Shown: piece after piece, positions 1-7,823 of the stretch | How positions within the stretch are numbered: the first letter of the stretch is position 1 | How the letters are laid out: every line of letters begins with the position of its first letter | DNA from: Alcanivorax quisquiliarum | Lineage (GTDB): Bacteria > Pseudomonadota > Gammaproteobacteria > Pseudomonadales > Alcanivoracaceae | DNA length: 64,000 nucleotides | Assembly: GCF_023051175.1 (NCBI RefSeq) | Contig: NZ_JALKII010000002.1 | Coordinates: forward strand, 186,001 to 250,000 | Direction of reading: 5' to 3' | Position numbers and translations under genes: made by a program | The notes under the pieces: generated by a model | What the model was told of the DNA's origin: nothing | Database searches by the model: none | What the model saw: only the letters and a program-made list of their open reading frames with translations

Positions 1-44
1 ACCAATAAAAACGTCAACTTAAGAACTATACCTCTCATTTTATT

Positions 45-1976
45 TTACCTCCCTGCATGGCGATCATAATAATATTTTGCACCTTGATGTATGTTCATCT
101 GATCTCGAAACTGATCACCATAATTAGATCTCGCAGGCGGAGCAAAATCAAAGAAGTGGCCATCGGAAGGGTTGTAATGTTGGAAAAACTCTTGATATGC
201 CCCGGCACCTCGCATTAATATATTTGTCGTAATGTCCGGATATCGCGTACTTATACCACCAGTCCGACCATCCACCCAAGCCGAAGCCGTGGCACCATAA
301 GCAAAGTTACCAAAATCCTCTATTCCCTCCAACCCTCGATAATCCGGCTTACTTTTAAAATCCCAACGACCTCCGGAACGCACGCGCTCTATATAACCGA
401 CAACATCTCCCTCCACTCCAAGTCGTCGAGCCTCGTCAATGCTTGCGATAAACTCTTCAGCAAGCTGAGCACGCAACTGTTCGCTATCCTTACTCATCTG
501 ATTGAATAAGTATCCCATCGCTCCAGTAACTGCACCCGCAGCGAATTTACCGCCGGTTACCTCAGAAACTGTACCACTCACGAGTCCAGCAAGGGCCGCA
601 CCGGCCCCTCGGCTCCTTTGGGTTGCCTCGGCGATCCGGCCGCCTAGAGCCCCTTCTGTAAATCCGCCAACTATCCCAGACCTAACGTTACCTCCAGCCA
701 GTCGTGCAATGGCCCCTCCTCGGGCGGCATGCGCTCCTCCGCTCAAAAGGGAATTTTCTATCTTCCAGCTAGCGATTTTATTACTAGCAGCAATATCGAC
801 ATATGCTAGTGCCCCTGATTTCAATCCCGCCGTAAGCGCATCCGATAAAGATCCGCCACTTGCATAAGTCATAGACCCTGATGTAAGAGCTTGATAACCA
901 ACCACGCAAGCACCGGTAGCCGATCCTGCGGTTAGGGCGGTGCAAGCGCCCAAGCCAACCAGCCCTATCACTTCACCTGCAAACTTATTTCTCGCTGCAA
1001 ACCGCGCTAGCTCCTTCCCTCCGTATCTTGTCGCCGCCTCTGCCATAGCGAGCTGCGGCACGAAAACCATGGCTATCTCTCTAAAGTATTTTTTGAAGCT
1101 GCGCTCCAGTTTCTTCCACGTCTTGCTCAACCACGAGTAACCGGAGGGGTCAGTAAAGCTGAGCGGGCTGTTCAGCACATAGCTATAACGATTGTAGCTT
1201 TCGGTATTCTCCAAGCCCTTCACCACCGGATCCGCGCTCAGGAACCTGCCGATGGTCGGGTCATATACACGCCCTCCCATGTGGATCAGTCCGACTTCGT
1301 CCAGCATTTCGTGACCGGAGAATCCTTTGTTGGTCGAGGTTTCATTACGGTTGATCTGGTTCCATGCCAGGTCGGTTATTGACTCCCAGTTGAGTGCGGC
1401 CCGGGGCCTGCCCCAAGGGTCATACTGATATCGTTCGCTGACTCCGCCGAGAGCATTAACGGTAGCGATGACCGAGCCTATGGCATCAGAAATCAGGTAT
1501 TCCTCTTTCTTCGAGCTTTCCTGGCCGTCTTCGAAAGAGACTACTGCGCCCCCAGGAAGAGAAAATCTCTCCCTCGTGCTGGTTTGGCCCTGCTCGGTTT
1601 TGATGATCTTCTCGAACGCGCCAAATGAATACTTTGTGACCGAGCCTGTTCCAGATGACGTGATTGTTTTGAGGATGCCCCGAGAAGGCCCATACACAAA
1701 CCCGACCGTCGCATTTGCAGTTTCTATCTGGTCTGGTTTGTTAAACGAGGTATAGGAAATAGTCCGCCCATCGCCCGACACCATATTGCCGCCACCGTCA
1801 TAGCAGTAGCTGGCATTACGAACGCCGGAGACGCTGGTAACGGCGTGAGGCCCAGGCGCAAAGGTTTGCCCGTTCAAATCACAGGTTTCACCATAAACGT
1901 AGGTGCCCACGTCGTTGCGGCTCAGGATATTACCGGACACGTCATAGGCGGCTGTCTGGTTGTATGAAAGGGCCAA
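45..1976 (-). CDS. 5'-truncated RHS-repeat protein with C-terminal polymorphic toxin domain
   Basis: 643 residues from a TTG codon. Residues 1-200 carry YD-type RHS repeats (for example YQYDPWGRPR). The RHS core box follows at about 230-280, with RVYDPTIGRFLSADP, YNRYSYVLNSP and DPSG. After it come a Gly/Ala-rich pretoxin stretch (GGKFAAGAVTGAMGYLFNQM) and a tail of about 150 residues with the motifs EDFGNFAYGAT, ILMRGAGAYQEFF and KYYYDRHAG. That tail resembles the Ntox44 (toxin type 44) class; this is family recall, not a search. RHS proteins normally exceed 1,000 residues, so the N-terminal shell is missing. The frame runs upstream only to a stop at 2007-2009, with no ATG. The TTG start has no obvious ribosome site, so this is a displaced toxin tip or pseudogene. 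Any cognate immunity gene would lie left of the window. Confidence 0.8.
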   Translation of the reverse strand: MALSYNQTAAYDVSGNILSRNDVGTYVYGETCDLNGQTFAPGPHAVTSVSGVRNASYCYDGGGNMVSGDGRTISYTSFNKPDQIETANATVGFVYGPSRGILKTITSSGTGSVTKYSFGAFEKIIKTEQGQTSTRERFSLPGGAVVSFEDGQESSKKEEYLISDAIGSVIATVNALGGVSERYQYDPWGRPRAALNWESITDLAWNQINRNETSTNKGFSGHEMLDEVGLIHMGGRVYDPTIGRFLSADPVVKGLENTESYNRYSYVLNSPLSFTDPSGYSWLSKTWKKLERSFKKYFREIAMVFVPQLAMAEAATRYGGKELARFAARNKFAGEVIGLVGLGACTALTAGSATGACVVGYQALTSGSMTYASGGSLSDALTAGLKSGALAYVDIAASNKIASWKIENSLLSGGAHAARGGAIARLAGGNVRSGIVGGFTEGALGGRIAEATQRSRGAGAALAGLVSGTVSEVTGGKFAAGAVTGAMGYLFNQMSKDSEQLRAQLAEEFIASIDEARRLGVEGDVVGYIERVRSGGRWDFKSKPDYRGLEGIEDFGNFAYGATASAWVDGRTGGISTRYPDITTNILMRGAGAYQEFFQHYNPSDGHFFDFAPPARSNYGDQFRDQMNIHQGAKYYYDRHAGR

Positions 1977-1978
1977 TC

Positions 1979-2063
1979 GGGGACGCCTACCAATTGCTAA
2001 AAAAATTCACCGTCCCATATCTAAGTGCTACTTTACGCGGACTCGAAACTGGTGGGTGTCCCC
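1979..2063. repeat. 85-bp MITE/REP-like element with imperfect 14-bp terminal inverted repeats
   Basis: The left end GGGGACGCCTACCA (1979-1992) and the right end TGGTGGGTGTCCCC (2050-2063) are inverted repeats matching at 12 of 14 positions. The interior is AT-rich and has no open frame. The left end lies 3 bp beyond the first codon of the truncated RHS gene, so the element marks the point where RHS homology stops. No transposase is present; mobilisation in trans is inferred from the layout. Confidence 0.5.
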
Positions 2064-2159
2064 TATTGCTATTGATCTGGCTCACTTTCGTCGCCCATGC
2101 TTTTTTCTTATCACAACCTTTGAAAATTCTGGGGCAGGGTATAAGGCAAGTCGACATCA

Positions 2160-2636
2160 TCAAAAGGATATTTTTTCCAAGTCATGACACTCAGACACGC
2201 CCTTCTTGAACGAATTCGTATTTGAGGCAGGCCAAGCGAATTGTGAGATTTTGATATCGCCGACGCCCGCATCCTCAGCCCAGAAGCCGATCTCCTTAAT
2301 ATTATATGGCCCGTCTTTTTCTTCTGTCTCGTAATTCAAAACCCAATACTCATCGCGCCCAGTATAATGAGTAATTATAGTGCGTTGACCAGAAGCATCC
2401 AGGCACTCGTAACTATCCGCAACCACCCTATGCACAACTATGTACGGACGGCTTACAAAGTAACCCACCACCTGAGCATCTACAACCACAAGTAAATCTT
2501 CACCGCTCTTTCTCTGAATGTAAATATGCGCACTATTGCTATCCTGAAGATAGTAGTTCCCCGCAATTTTTCTTCCGTCGCCACAACCGTACAGAGTGGA
2601 AATAAGAAGCATCATCCAAAGACTTCTGCAGGTCAT
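2160..2636 (-). CDS. hypothetical lipoprotein
   Basis: 158 residues. The N-terminus MTCRSLWMMLLISTLYGC is a short lipoprotein signal ending in a lipobox (LYGC), so the mature protein would be acylated at Cys18. The rest is soluble, moderately beta-rich and not recognised. The ATG at 2636 is preceded by AAGGGAG at good spacing. The gene is AT-richer than the core genes and lies between the RHS remnant and further small exported or membrane proteins on the same strand. That setting would suit an immunity or effector-associated lipoprotein, but no sequence feature shows it. Confidence 0.6.
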   Translation of the reverse strand: MTCRSLWMMLLISTLYGCGDGRKIAGNYYLQDSNSAHIYIQRKSGEDLLVVVDAQVVGYFVSRPYIVVHRVVADSYECLDASGQRTIITHYTGRDEYWVLNYETEEKDGPYNIKEIGFWAEDAGVGDIKISQFAWPASNTNSFKKGVSECHDLEKISF

Positions 2637-2911
2637 TTAGTTACTCCCTTGGATTAATAATTCTAACATCACCAATAAATTTTACTGCATAAGGAACCCC
2701 GGAACTCAACCCTTTTGGCCTTCCTATGACAGTACCAATATATCGATATCAGGAATACAGCACGCCATTCCATAGGGTGAGCAAGCCAATAGTCAGCTCC
2801 ATGCGAGCGCGCCAAGCGGCGCCCGGAAATTGACCAGACCACCGCGAGGGATTCCACCGTCACTGCCGTCCCGAACCTTACCTCTGGATGGCCACTGGAC
2901 CTGACCGAGCT

Positions 2912-3439
2912 CTAGTCTGAATTCATTACAGAAGCATCATTGCCTGACAATAGTCTTCTTTCTTCTTCCACATCAAGAAATCTCTTCAATATGGCATCCT
3001 GCACCTGCTCGCTCTCTATAATAAAAACCGTATCTTCGCCGCTTTTAAAAATTGCCACTCTTGCATCCCACTCGTAACTTGTTTCTGAATCTGTATATTT
3101 GTACCTTTTGTAATTAAATTCATCGCTGAGCACTTCGCTTTCAATAGAGTACTCTAGGTAGACACGAGAGGCATCGGGATCATTAGTGAAGGTAACAAAG
3201 CCTCCGCCACATTTCCCGCAATCATTCAAACGCGCCTGGTACAGATGAGACACCATAGAGACATAAAAAAAACCATCATTTATCGACGTTTCCCTTATTC
3301 CATAATAGCTCGGAACAGGAACCATAACCTCGCCAACTGCAATGTAAATGAAGCGCTCTGGATCAATGTCGAACTGATCAGAATTAGCCTGACCAAAGCC
3401 CAGAGTCATCAGGAGCGGCAGTAGAATCCTGCCAGTCAT
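2912..3439 (-). CDS. hypothetical secreted protein
   Basis: 175 residues from the ATG at 3439, chosen because AAAGGTG precedes it and a signal peptide (MTGRILLPLLMTLGFGQANS) follows at once. The in-frame upstream ATG would add 15 charged residues before the signal. The mature part has a CGKCGG motif at about residues 60-65 and a C-terminal Glu-rich helix (LDVEEERRLL). It is probably periplasmic. No family was recognised. It is AT-rich like its neighbours. Confidence 0.55.
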   Translation of the reverse strand: MTGRILLPLLMTLGFGQANSDQFDIDPERFIYIAVGEVMVPVPSYYGIRETSINDGFFYVSMVSHLYQARLNDCGKCGGGFVTFTNDPDASRVYLEYSIESEVLSDEFNYKRYKYTDSETSYEWDARVAIFKSGEDTVFIIESEQVQDAILKRFLDVEEERRLLSGNDASVMNSD

Positions 3440-3808
3440 ACCGCACCTTTCTTTTTTTGATATATCTTGATCTGATCTCAACAATTACGGCGAACGCGAA
3501 CTTCCACAAACACCTGCTGGTGTTGCCGCCGGCGGTGACACTTGCCGCCACCAGCGCATCAGAAGCTGTCTTGGCTCCGCCTCTCGTCAAAGTGCTCACG
3601 CCATCAACCAGCTGACACCCCTGCTCCCCTCTACGGCCTTGCTATGACAGCTTCAAAAGCGCCTCCGCTATTCAGCCCATGGAAACAGGAAATAAAATCT
3701 GAAACGCCCGCACTTTTTCCGACAACATGCCTTATCAATCGAAACGTCGCGATAACCAGCAAGCGAGAGCGGCTCTGATCTTCGATTATCGCGTGAAATA
3801 GGCCATCC
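3440..3808. other. 369-bp stretch without a recognised gene
   Basis: A GC-rich segment (about 3490-3660) is embedded in AT-rich surroundings. A minus-strand frame beginning near 3599 (MSTLTRGGAKTASDALVAAS) runs out of frame into the 5' part of the next gene. It resembles a remnant of a longer coding sequence, possibly of the decayed RHS locus, but I cannot name it. The rest is AT-rich and holds the 3' flank of the small membrane-protein gene. Confidence 0.35.
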
Positions 3809-4006
3809 CTATTTGCCTGACAAGCTGCTCCTTCCCGTCACTCCATAAAGAGCGAAATATACTCCAACAAAGACAAAGACAAAGACAAAGACAAACGTTG
3901 TAGATTTACTCATGTAATCTGGAAATTCCAAAAGAAAAGCTGCAGCAGCCATAAAAAACAGAAAACCAGATAAAATTAGCGCCACAATCCTCAGGACAGC
4001 TTTCAT
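3809..4006 (-). CDS. small membrane protein with FV repeat
   Basis: 65 residues from the ATG at 4006, preceded by AGGTGA. An upstream in-frame GTG at 4015 is less likely. Two hydrophobic segments are visible: residues 3-25 (LRIVALILSGFLFFMAAAAF) and about 37-55, where (FV)4 is encoded by tandem hexamers. It is an inner-membrane protein of unknown function. Its size and topology would fit an immunity protein or holin-like peptide, but this is only positional inference from the RHS-type neighbourhood. Confidence 0.45.
   Translation of the reverse strand: MKAVLRIVALILSGFLFFMAAAAFLLEFPDYMSKSTTFVFVFVFVFVGVYFALYGVTGRSSLSGK
3867..3896. repeat. in-frame hexanucleotide tandem repeat (ACAAAG)x4 plus a 5/6 copy
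   Basis: Four perfect ACAAAG units (3867-3890) and a fifth ACAAAC (3891-3896) lie inside the small membrane-protein gene and encode alternating Phe-Val in its second hydrophobic segment. Because the unit is 6 nt, slippage would change the number of FV pairs without shifting the frame. Confidence 0.8.
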
Positions 4007-4011
4007 AACTT

Positions 4012-4251
4012 TCACCTGTCACCAACTATACATTCAACTGAACAATAAGTTTGGGCTCCACCCTGAAAAGTTGCCGCCCCAACACCCACCACAAGACTGG
4101 CCGCGTTGAATTTTCTAAACTGATATAGCGTTCTTAATTGACGGCGACCCGAATGATAACTTCGAGAATTACCATACGAATTTCTATTAGCCTGCCTCTG
4201 CAAGCTCGAATCTAAACATCCTGATATTTCATTTTCTGCGAAGCCAGACAT
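4012..4251 (-). CDS. hypothetical protein, possibly a toxin-tail fragment
   Basis: 79 residues from an ATG at 4251. The stop is 5 bp before the ATG of the small membrane protein, an arrangement typical of co-translated pairs. The sequence is polar and Ser/Arg-rich, then Gly-rich (SLVVGVGAATFQGGAQTYC) with two Cys near the end. No family was recognised and no ribosome site is convincing. It may be the 3' remnant of a larger RHS-associated toxin whose body is lost. Confidence 0.3.
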   Translation of the reverse strand: MSGFAENEISGCLDSSLQRQANRNSYGNSRSYHSGRRQLRTLYQFRKFNAASLVVGVGAATFQGGAQTYCSVECIVGDR

Positions 4252-4580
4252 GCTTAAAGAAATTCAGGTGGCACACGCATCAATCTCCACGGTGACCATG
4301 ATGACGCCTTGTGGCGATCCATTCTTCGCAACAAATGGCAATGATTCAACATCACCGCGAAGGCAACATAGGCCAATAGCAAAGACATCAACCAGCAGGA
4401 CAAGCCGCTCCATCCCCCATTGTCGGCGGCGCTTCCTGTCCGGAGAAATAGTCCTTGCCGCACAGGAACCCTCGTCGGATGTCCAATTCATGCGAGTCCG
4501 ACTACGTCCCCTTCGCTGTTGTCGGCAACCAAAGCGGCCATTTCCAGGCTGGGCACATGTTTTCCATTGTAGCCATTTCG
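4252..4580. other. 329-bp stretch without a recognised gene
   Basis: Several short overlapping frames exist on both strands, the longest about 70-120 codons. None has a good ribosome site, a recognisable domain or plausible composition. GC content is higher than in the flanking small genes. I read it as degraded coding sequence or a recombination spacer within the mosaic region. Confidence 0.3.
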
Positions 4581-5024
4581 CTACTTTGTATATTTATCAA
4601 ACCCTTTAAAGGCCTCACCTACTAACTTAAGGCCCCATAGGAAGACAATAAAAGCCAGCGAACCGAACAGAGGGATAACCCCATGATATAACATAAAAAC
4701 AATAATAGAAGATACTAGAAGTGCGACCTCAGTGTATATGGAACGCAAGAAGAAAAAAGCTATTAAAGCAATCATTGGAGCACTTACAAGTGCAACAAGA
4801 TTAAAATTTTCCCTGAAGGACGAAATGCGTACATCACGCGCTTTCTCGAACACCGATCTTACCATCGGATGATCCGGCGTGAATCCAGGGCTGCCAATAT
4901 ACTCGGAAAACTTTGCCAGTTCTTCATCAAGGTAAACCGCCCTATCTTTAGATGACAGCCTTTCCGGTATGACAAATGTCACAACCACTATGAAGAAAAT
5001 AATTGCGCCAACGAGAACTCTCAT
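4581..5024 (-). CDS. hypothetical inner-membrane protein
   Basis: 147 residues from the ATG at 5024, with AGGA five bases upstream; a further ATG at 5039 lacks a ribosome site. One N-terminal membrane segment (residues 1-20, LVGAIIFFIVVVTFVI) is followed by a soluble stretch of about 55 residues. Two or three more hydrophobic segments then cover about 75-135. Unrecognised and AT-rich. The gene is followed on the same strand by the toxin-tail-like and small membrane-protein frames. Confidence 0.55.
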   Translation of the reverse strand: MRVLVGAIIFFIVVVTFVIPERLSSKDRAVYLDEELAKFSEYIGSPGFTPDHPMVRSVFEKARDVRISSFRENFNLVALVSAPMIALIAFFFLRSIYTEVALLVSSIIVFMLYHGVIPLFGSLAFIVFLWGLKLVGEAFKGFDKYTK

Positions 5025-5071
5025 TAATCCTGCCACCATGAAAACTGTGAGTTATTTGGGCTCAGATGACA

Positions 5072-5494
5072 TCACTGTAACGTCCAACCTTTCAGCTCAA
5101 GCTGCTCTTTAAAGTCGTCCATAATAGTTAACCATACGCCTTTCTTACTTCCATAATCTATTATGACGTTAACGCTCCTCTCATCGAAACCGCTGGAAAA
5201 ATACAAATAACCGTTTTCTTCTGTCAGCAAATGAACATTTATTTTGAACTCAGAACCCCTATCTGATCGCTCAAACCACTTAGTAGCGTTGGGGACTTTA
5301 TACCAGCCAAGCCACTGAATATTTAGCCTATTCTTCGTTGAATACGAATACAGAAAATCAAAAAAATCCGAGTACTCAGAGCCCTCTAAACTCAACTTGA
5401 TTGATTGGATTTCAGATGCCAAAGCCATAGGTGAACCGCCGAATGAGAACATAGCAACCAACGGCAGCATCCAACCTCTTAGATTCCTTTTCAT
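5072..5494 (-). CDS. hypothetical exported protein
   Basis: 140 residues. AAGGTGG precedes the ATG. The N-terminus MKRNLRGWMLPLVAMFSFGG with a later MALAS cleavage site is a Sec signal of about 27 residues. The mature protein is small and mixed alpha/beta, rich in aromatic residues (FFDFLYSYS, WLGWYKV). No family was recognised. It is the first gene of the AT-rich minus-strand series, so a promoter for the series would be expected just upstream (5495-5600). Confidence 0.55.
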   Translation of the reverse strand: MKRNLRGWMLPLVAMFSFGGSPMALASEIQSIKLSLEGSEYSDFFDFLYSYSTKNRLNIQWLGWYKVPNATKWFERSDRGSEFKINVHLLTEENGYLYFSSGFDERSVNVIIDYGSKKGVWLTIMDDFKEQLELKGWTLQ

Positions 5495-6240
5495 CTAGCC
5501 ACCTTACTGAGAAAGTCAGCTTATACCATACCTTAACTGCTGACTGACAATGTCTGCTTTTATAACTTGGTCTACGTCCTTCAAATAAGGCGAAGCGGCA
5601 TAATTATCACCCCAACCAAGTATGCATCAGCGCCAATAGCCCTAATGGAAGTAGCGCTCTCGATAATCGCGAAGGATTTGGTAACCGTGCCAAGGCACGG
5701 AGTTTTTCTTAGTAGAAATTCCAGACGTCTCCTGCCGTACATTGCGACGCTGCCGGCTATTTTTCTCTTCGCCTCAGCCACACGGAGCGGCAAGAAAAGG
5801 GATGTCGAACGTAAACCATAGCTCATGATACGGGCTTCTGGGTTGAGCGGGCCATGATCCTGAAAGGGTGCATCTGCTCGCTGCCCTGCATTTCGCCTCT
5901 CTCTGCCGACCGGGGATAATGCGCTATCTCTCGTGCGGTACTCACACTCGGCTTATTGCCCTCCGGAAGAATACGGGCGGCCACTTGCCGACTCGGTTCG
6001 ACTTCAAGCCCCCAATCCCTTACCATGCGCGCCGGCTTCACAACTTCAGGCTGACATGATCTATCCTTCTGCAGGGCTGGTTACGCCGCCCTAGCCCCAG
6101 ATTCCCCATATTGGCCGCTGTGCCTTTATCCTGACGCGCCGCGATGCTGCACCACGCTGCTCGCGTGTTAGCCGTGCTGTTTGGCGCTGAGCTAGCGCTC
6201 TGTGAGCGCGCATTTATTGCTTTTTTCGGAAACTTTACTC
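5495..6240. other. 746-bp stretch without a convincing gene
   Basis: Frames of 60-84 codons exist on both strands, for example minus 5581-5826 and minus 5823-6041. None shows a clear ribosome site or a recognised domain. The minus frame near 6041 (KPARMVRDWGLEVEPSRQVA) has protein-like composition and could be a gene remnant. The AT-rich to GC-rich transition falls here, so it probably contains the right boundary of the accessory patch and the promoter of the SulP gene. Confidence 0.35.
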
Positions 6241-7719
6241 ATGTGGCAGACGATTCACCAGAACTGGTTTTCCAATCTGCGGGGCGATTTGCTCTCGGGG
6301 CTTGTTGTGGCGTTGGCGCTTATTCCAGAGGCCATTGCTTTTTCCATCATTGCTGGCGTTGATCCTAAAGTCGGGCTGTACGCCTCGTTCTGTATCGCTG
6401 TTGTCATCGCTTTTGTGGGTGGTCGGCCTGGCATGATTTCGGCCGCCACCGGCGCCATGGCGTTGTTGATGGTAACCCTGGTGAAGAGTCATGGGCTGGA
6501 ATATCTGCTGGCCGCCACGCTGCTGTGTGGTGCGCTGCAAATCGTGGCGGGTTATCTCAAGCTGGGCAATTTGATGCGCTTCGTATCGCGTTCGGTTGTC
6601 ACCGGTTTCGTCAATGCGCTGGCTATCCTGATTTTCATGGCGCAGTTGCCAGAGTTGATAAATGTTACCTGGCATGTTTACGCGATGACGCTGGCGGGCC
6701 TGGGCATTATTTATCTTTTCCCGTACCTGCCACGCATCGGCCGGTTGGTGCCGTCGCCGCTTGTTTGCATCGTCAGCCTTACCATAGTGGCGTGGTGGCT
6801 GGGCCTGGATATTCGCACCGTCGGTGATATGGGCGAGCTGCCGGATACGCTGCCGATTTTCCTGTGGCCTGATGTGCCGCTCAATCTGGAAACACTGAAG
6901 ATCATTTTCCCCTATTCGGCCGCGCTTGCTGTGGTGGGCCTGCTGGAATCCATGATGACCGCGACTATTGTGGATGACATGACCGACACCACGAGTGACA
7001 AGAATCGCGAATGCAAAGGCCAGGGTGTGGCGAATATCACGGCGGGGCTGTTTGGCGGCATGGCGGGTTGCGCGATGATCGGGCAGTCGGTGATCAATGT
7101 GAAATCCGGGGGGCGCACCCGCTTGTCATGTTTTATTGCCGGCTTTGTATTGCTGGTGCTGGTTATCTTTCTGGACGATCTGGTATCGCAGATCCCGATG
7201 GCTGCGCTGGTGGCTGTGATGATCATGGTTTCTATTGGCACTTTTTCGTGGGATTCGGTGTTCAATCTGCGCAGCTATCCTCTCTCCAGCAATATCGTGA
7301 TGCTGGCGACGGTGGCAGTGGTGGTGGCCACGCACAATCTGGCCTATGGCGTGCTGGTGGGTGTGCTGCTGACGGCGCTGTTCTTCGCCAACAAGATCGG
7401 CCGCTACCTTGATATGCCGTCTCACCTGGACGAGAGCGGGCGTGTGCGCACTTATGAAGTGAAGGGGCAGGTGTTTTTCTCCTCATCAGAAAAATTCGCC
7501 GCCGCATTTGATTTCCAGGAAGCGCTCGACGCTGTGGTGATCGATTTGCATGGCGCTCACTTCTGGGACATTACTTCAGTGGCGGCGCTGGACAAGGTAG
7601 TGGACCGGTTCCGCCGTAATGGTGTGGATGTGCAGGTGCTTGGGCTCAATGAAGCCAGCGCGACGATCATCGAGCGTTTCGGCAACCAGGGTGCGCCGGA
7701 GAGTGTGGCAAACGGATAA
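6241..7719 (+). CDS. SulP/SLC26-family anion transporter with STAS domain
   Basis: 492 residues. The ATG at 6241 ([20 protein letters not shown]) is chosen over an upstream GTG because GGAAA precedes it and family proteins begin just before the first helix. Residues 10-400 form the hydrophobic SulP core, with the signature [20 protein letters not shown] in the first membrane segment. A C-terminal STAS domain follows (about 405-485; [20 protein letters not shown]). Such proteins move sulfate, bicarbonate or other anions across the inner membrane; the substrate cannot be read here. A carbonic anhydrase or sulfur neighbour would help, but none is present. It converges on the FMN-protein gene. 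Confidence 0.9.
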   Translation: MWQTIHQNWFSNLRGDLLSGLVVALALIPEAIAFSIIAGVDPKVGLYASFCIAVVIAFVGGRPGMISAATGAMALLMVTLVKSHGLEYLLAATLLCGALQIVAGYLKLGNLMRFVSRSVVTGFVNALAILIFMAQLPELINVTWHVYAMTLAGLGIIYLFPYLPRIGRLVPSPLVCIVSLTIVAWWLGLDIRTVGDMGELPDTLPIFLWPDVPLNLETLKIIFPYSAALAVVGLLESMMTATIVDDMTDTTSDKNRECKGQGVANITAGLFGGMAGCAMIGQSVINVKSGGRTRLSCFIAGFVLLVLVIFLDDLVSQIPMAALVAVMIMVSIGTFSWDSVFNLRSYPLSSNIVMLATVAVVVATHNLAYGVLVGVLLTALFFANKIGRYLDMPSHLDESGRVRTYEVKGQVFFSSSEKFAAAFDFQEALDAVVIDLHGAHFWDITSVAALDKVVDRFRRNGVDVQVLGLNEASATIIERFGNQGAPESVANG

Positions 7720-7803
7720 CCCGCAAACGCTGGCCCGCGAGCCGGCCCGTCCTCAACAAAACCCGGCAAGGCCCGATACGGCCCGGTGAAAGCCCTAGTG
7801 AAA

Positions 7804-7823
7804 GCCCGGCGCATCAGCCGGGC
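7804..7823. terminator. possible bidirectional terminator between convergent genes
   Basis: GCCCGGC (7804-7810) and GCCGGGC (7817-7823) form a 7-bp GC stem with a 6-nt loop that includes the stop codon of the minus-strand gene. There is no clear T-tract, so function as a terminator is only inferred from the convergent position. Confidence 0.35.
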
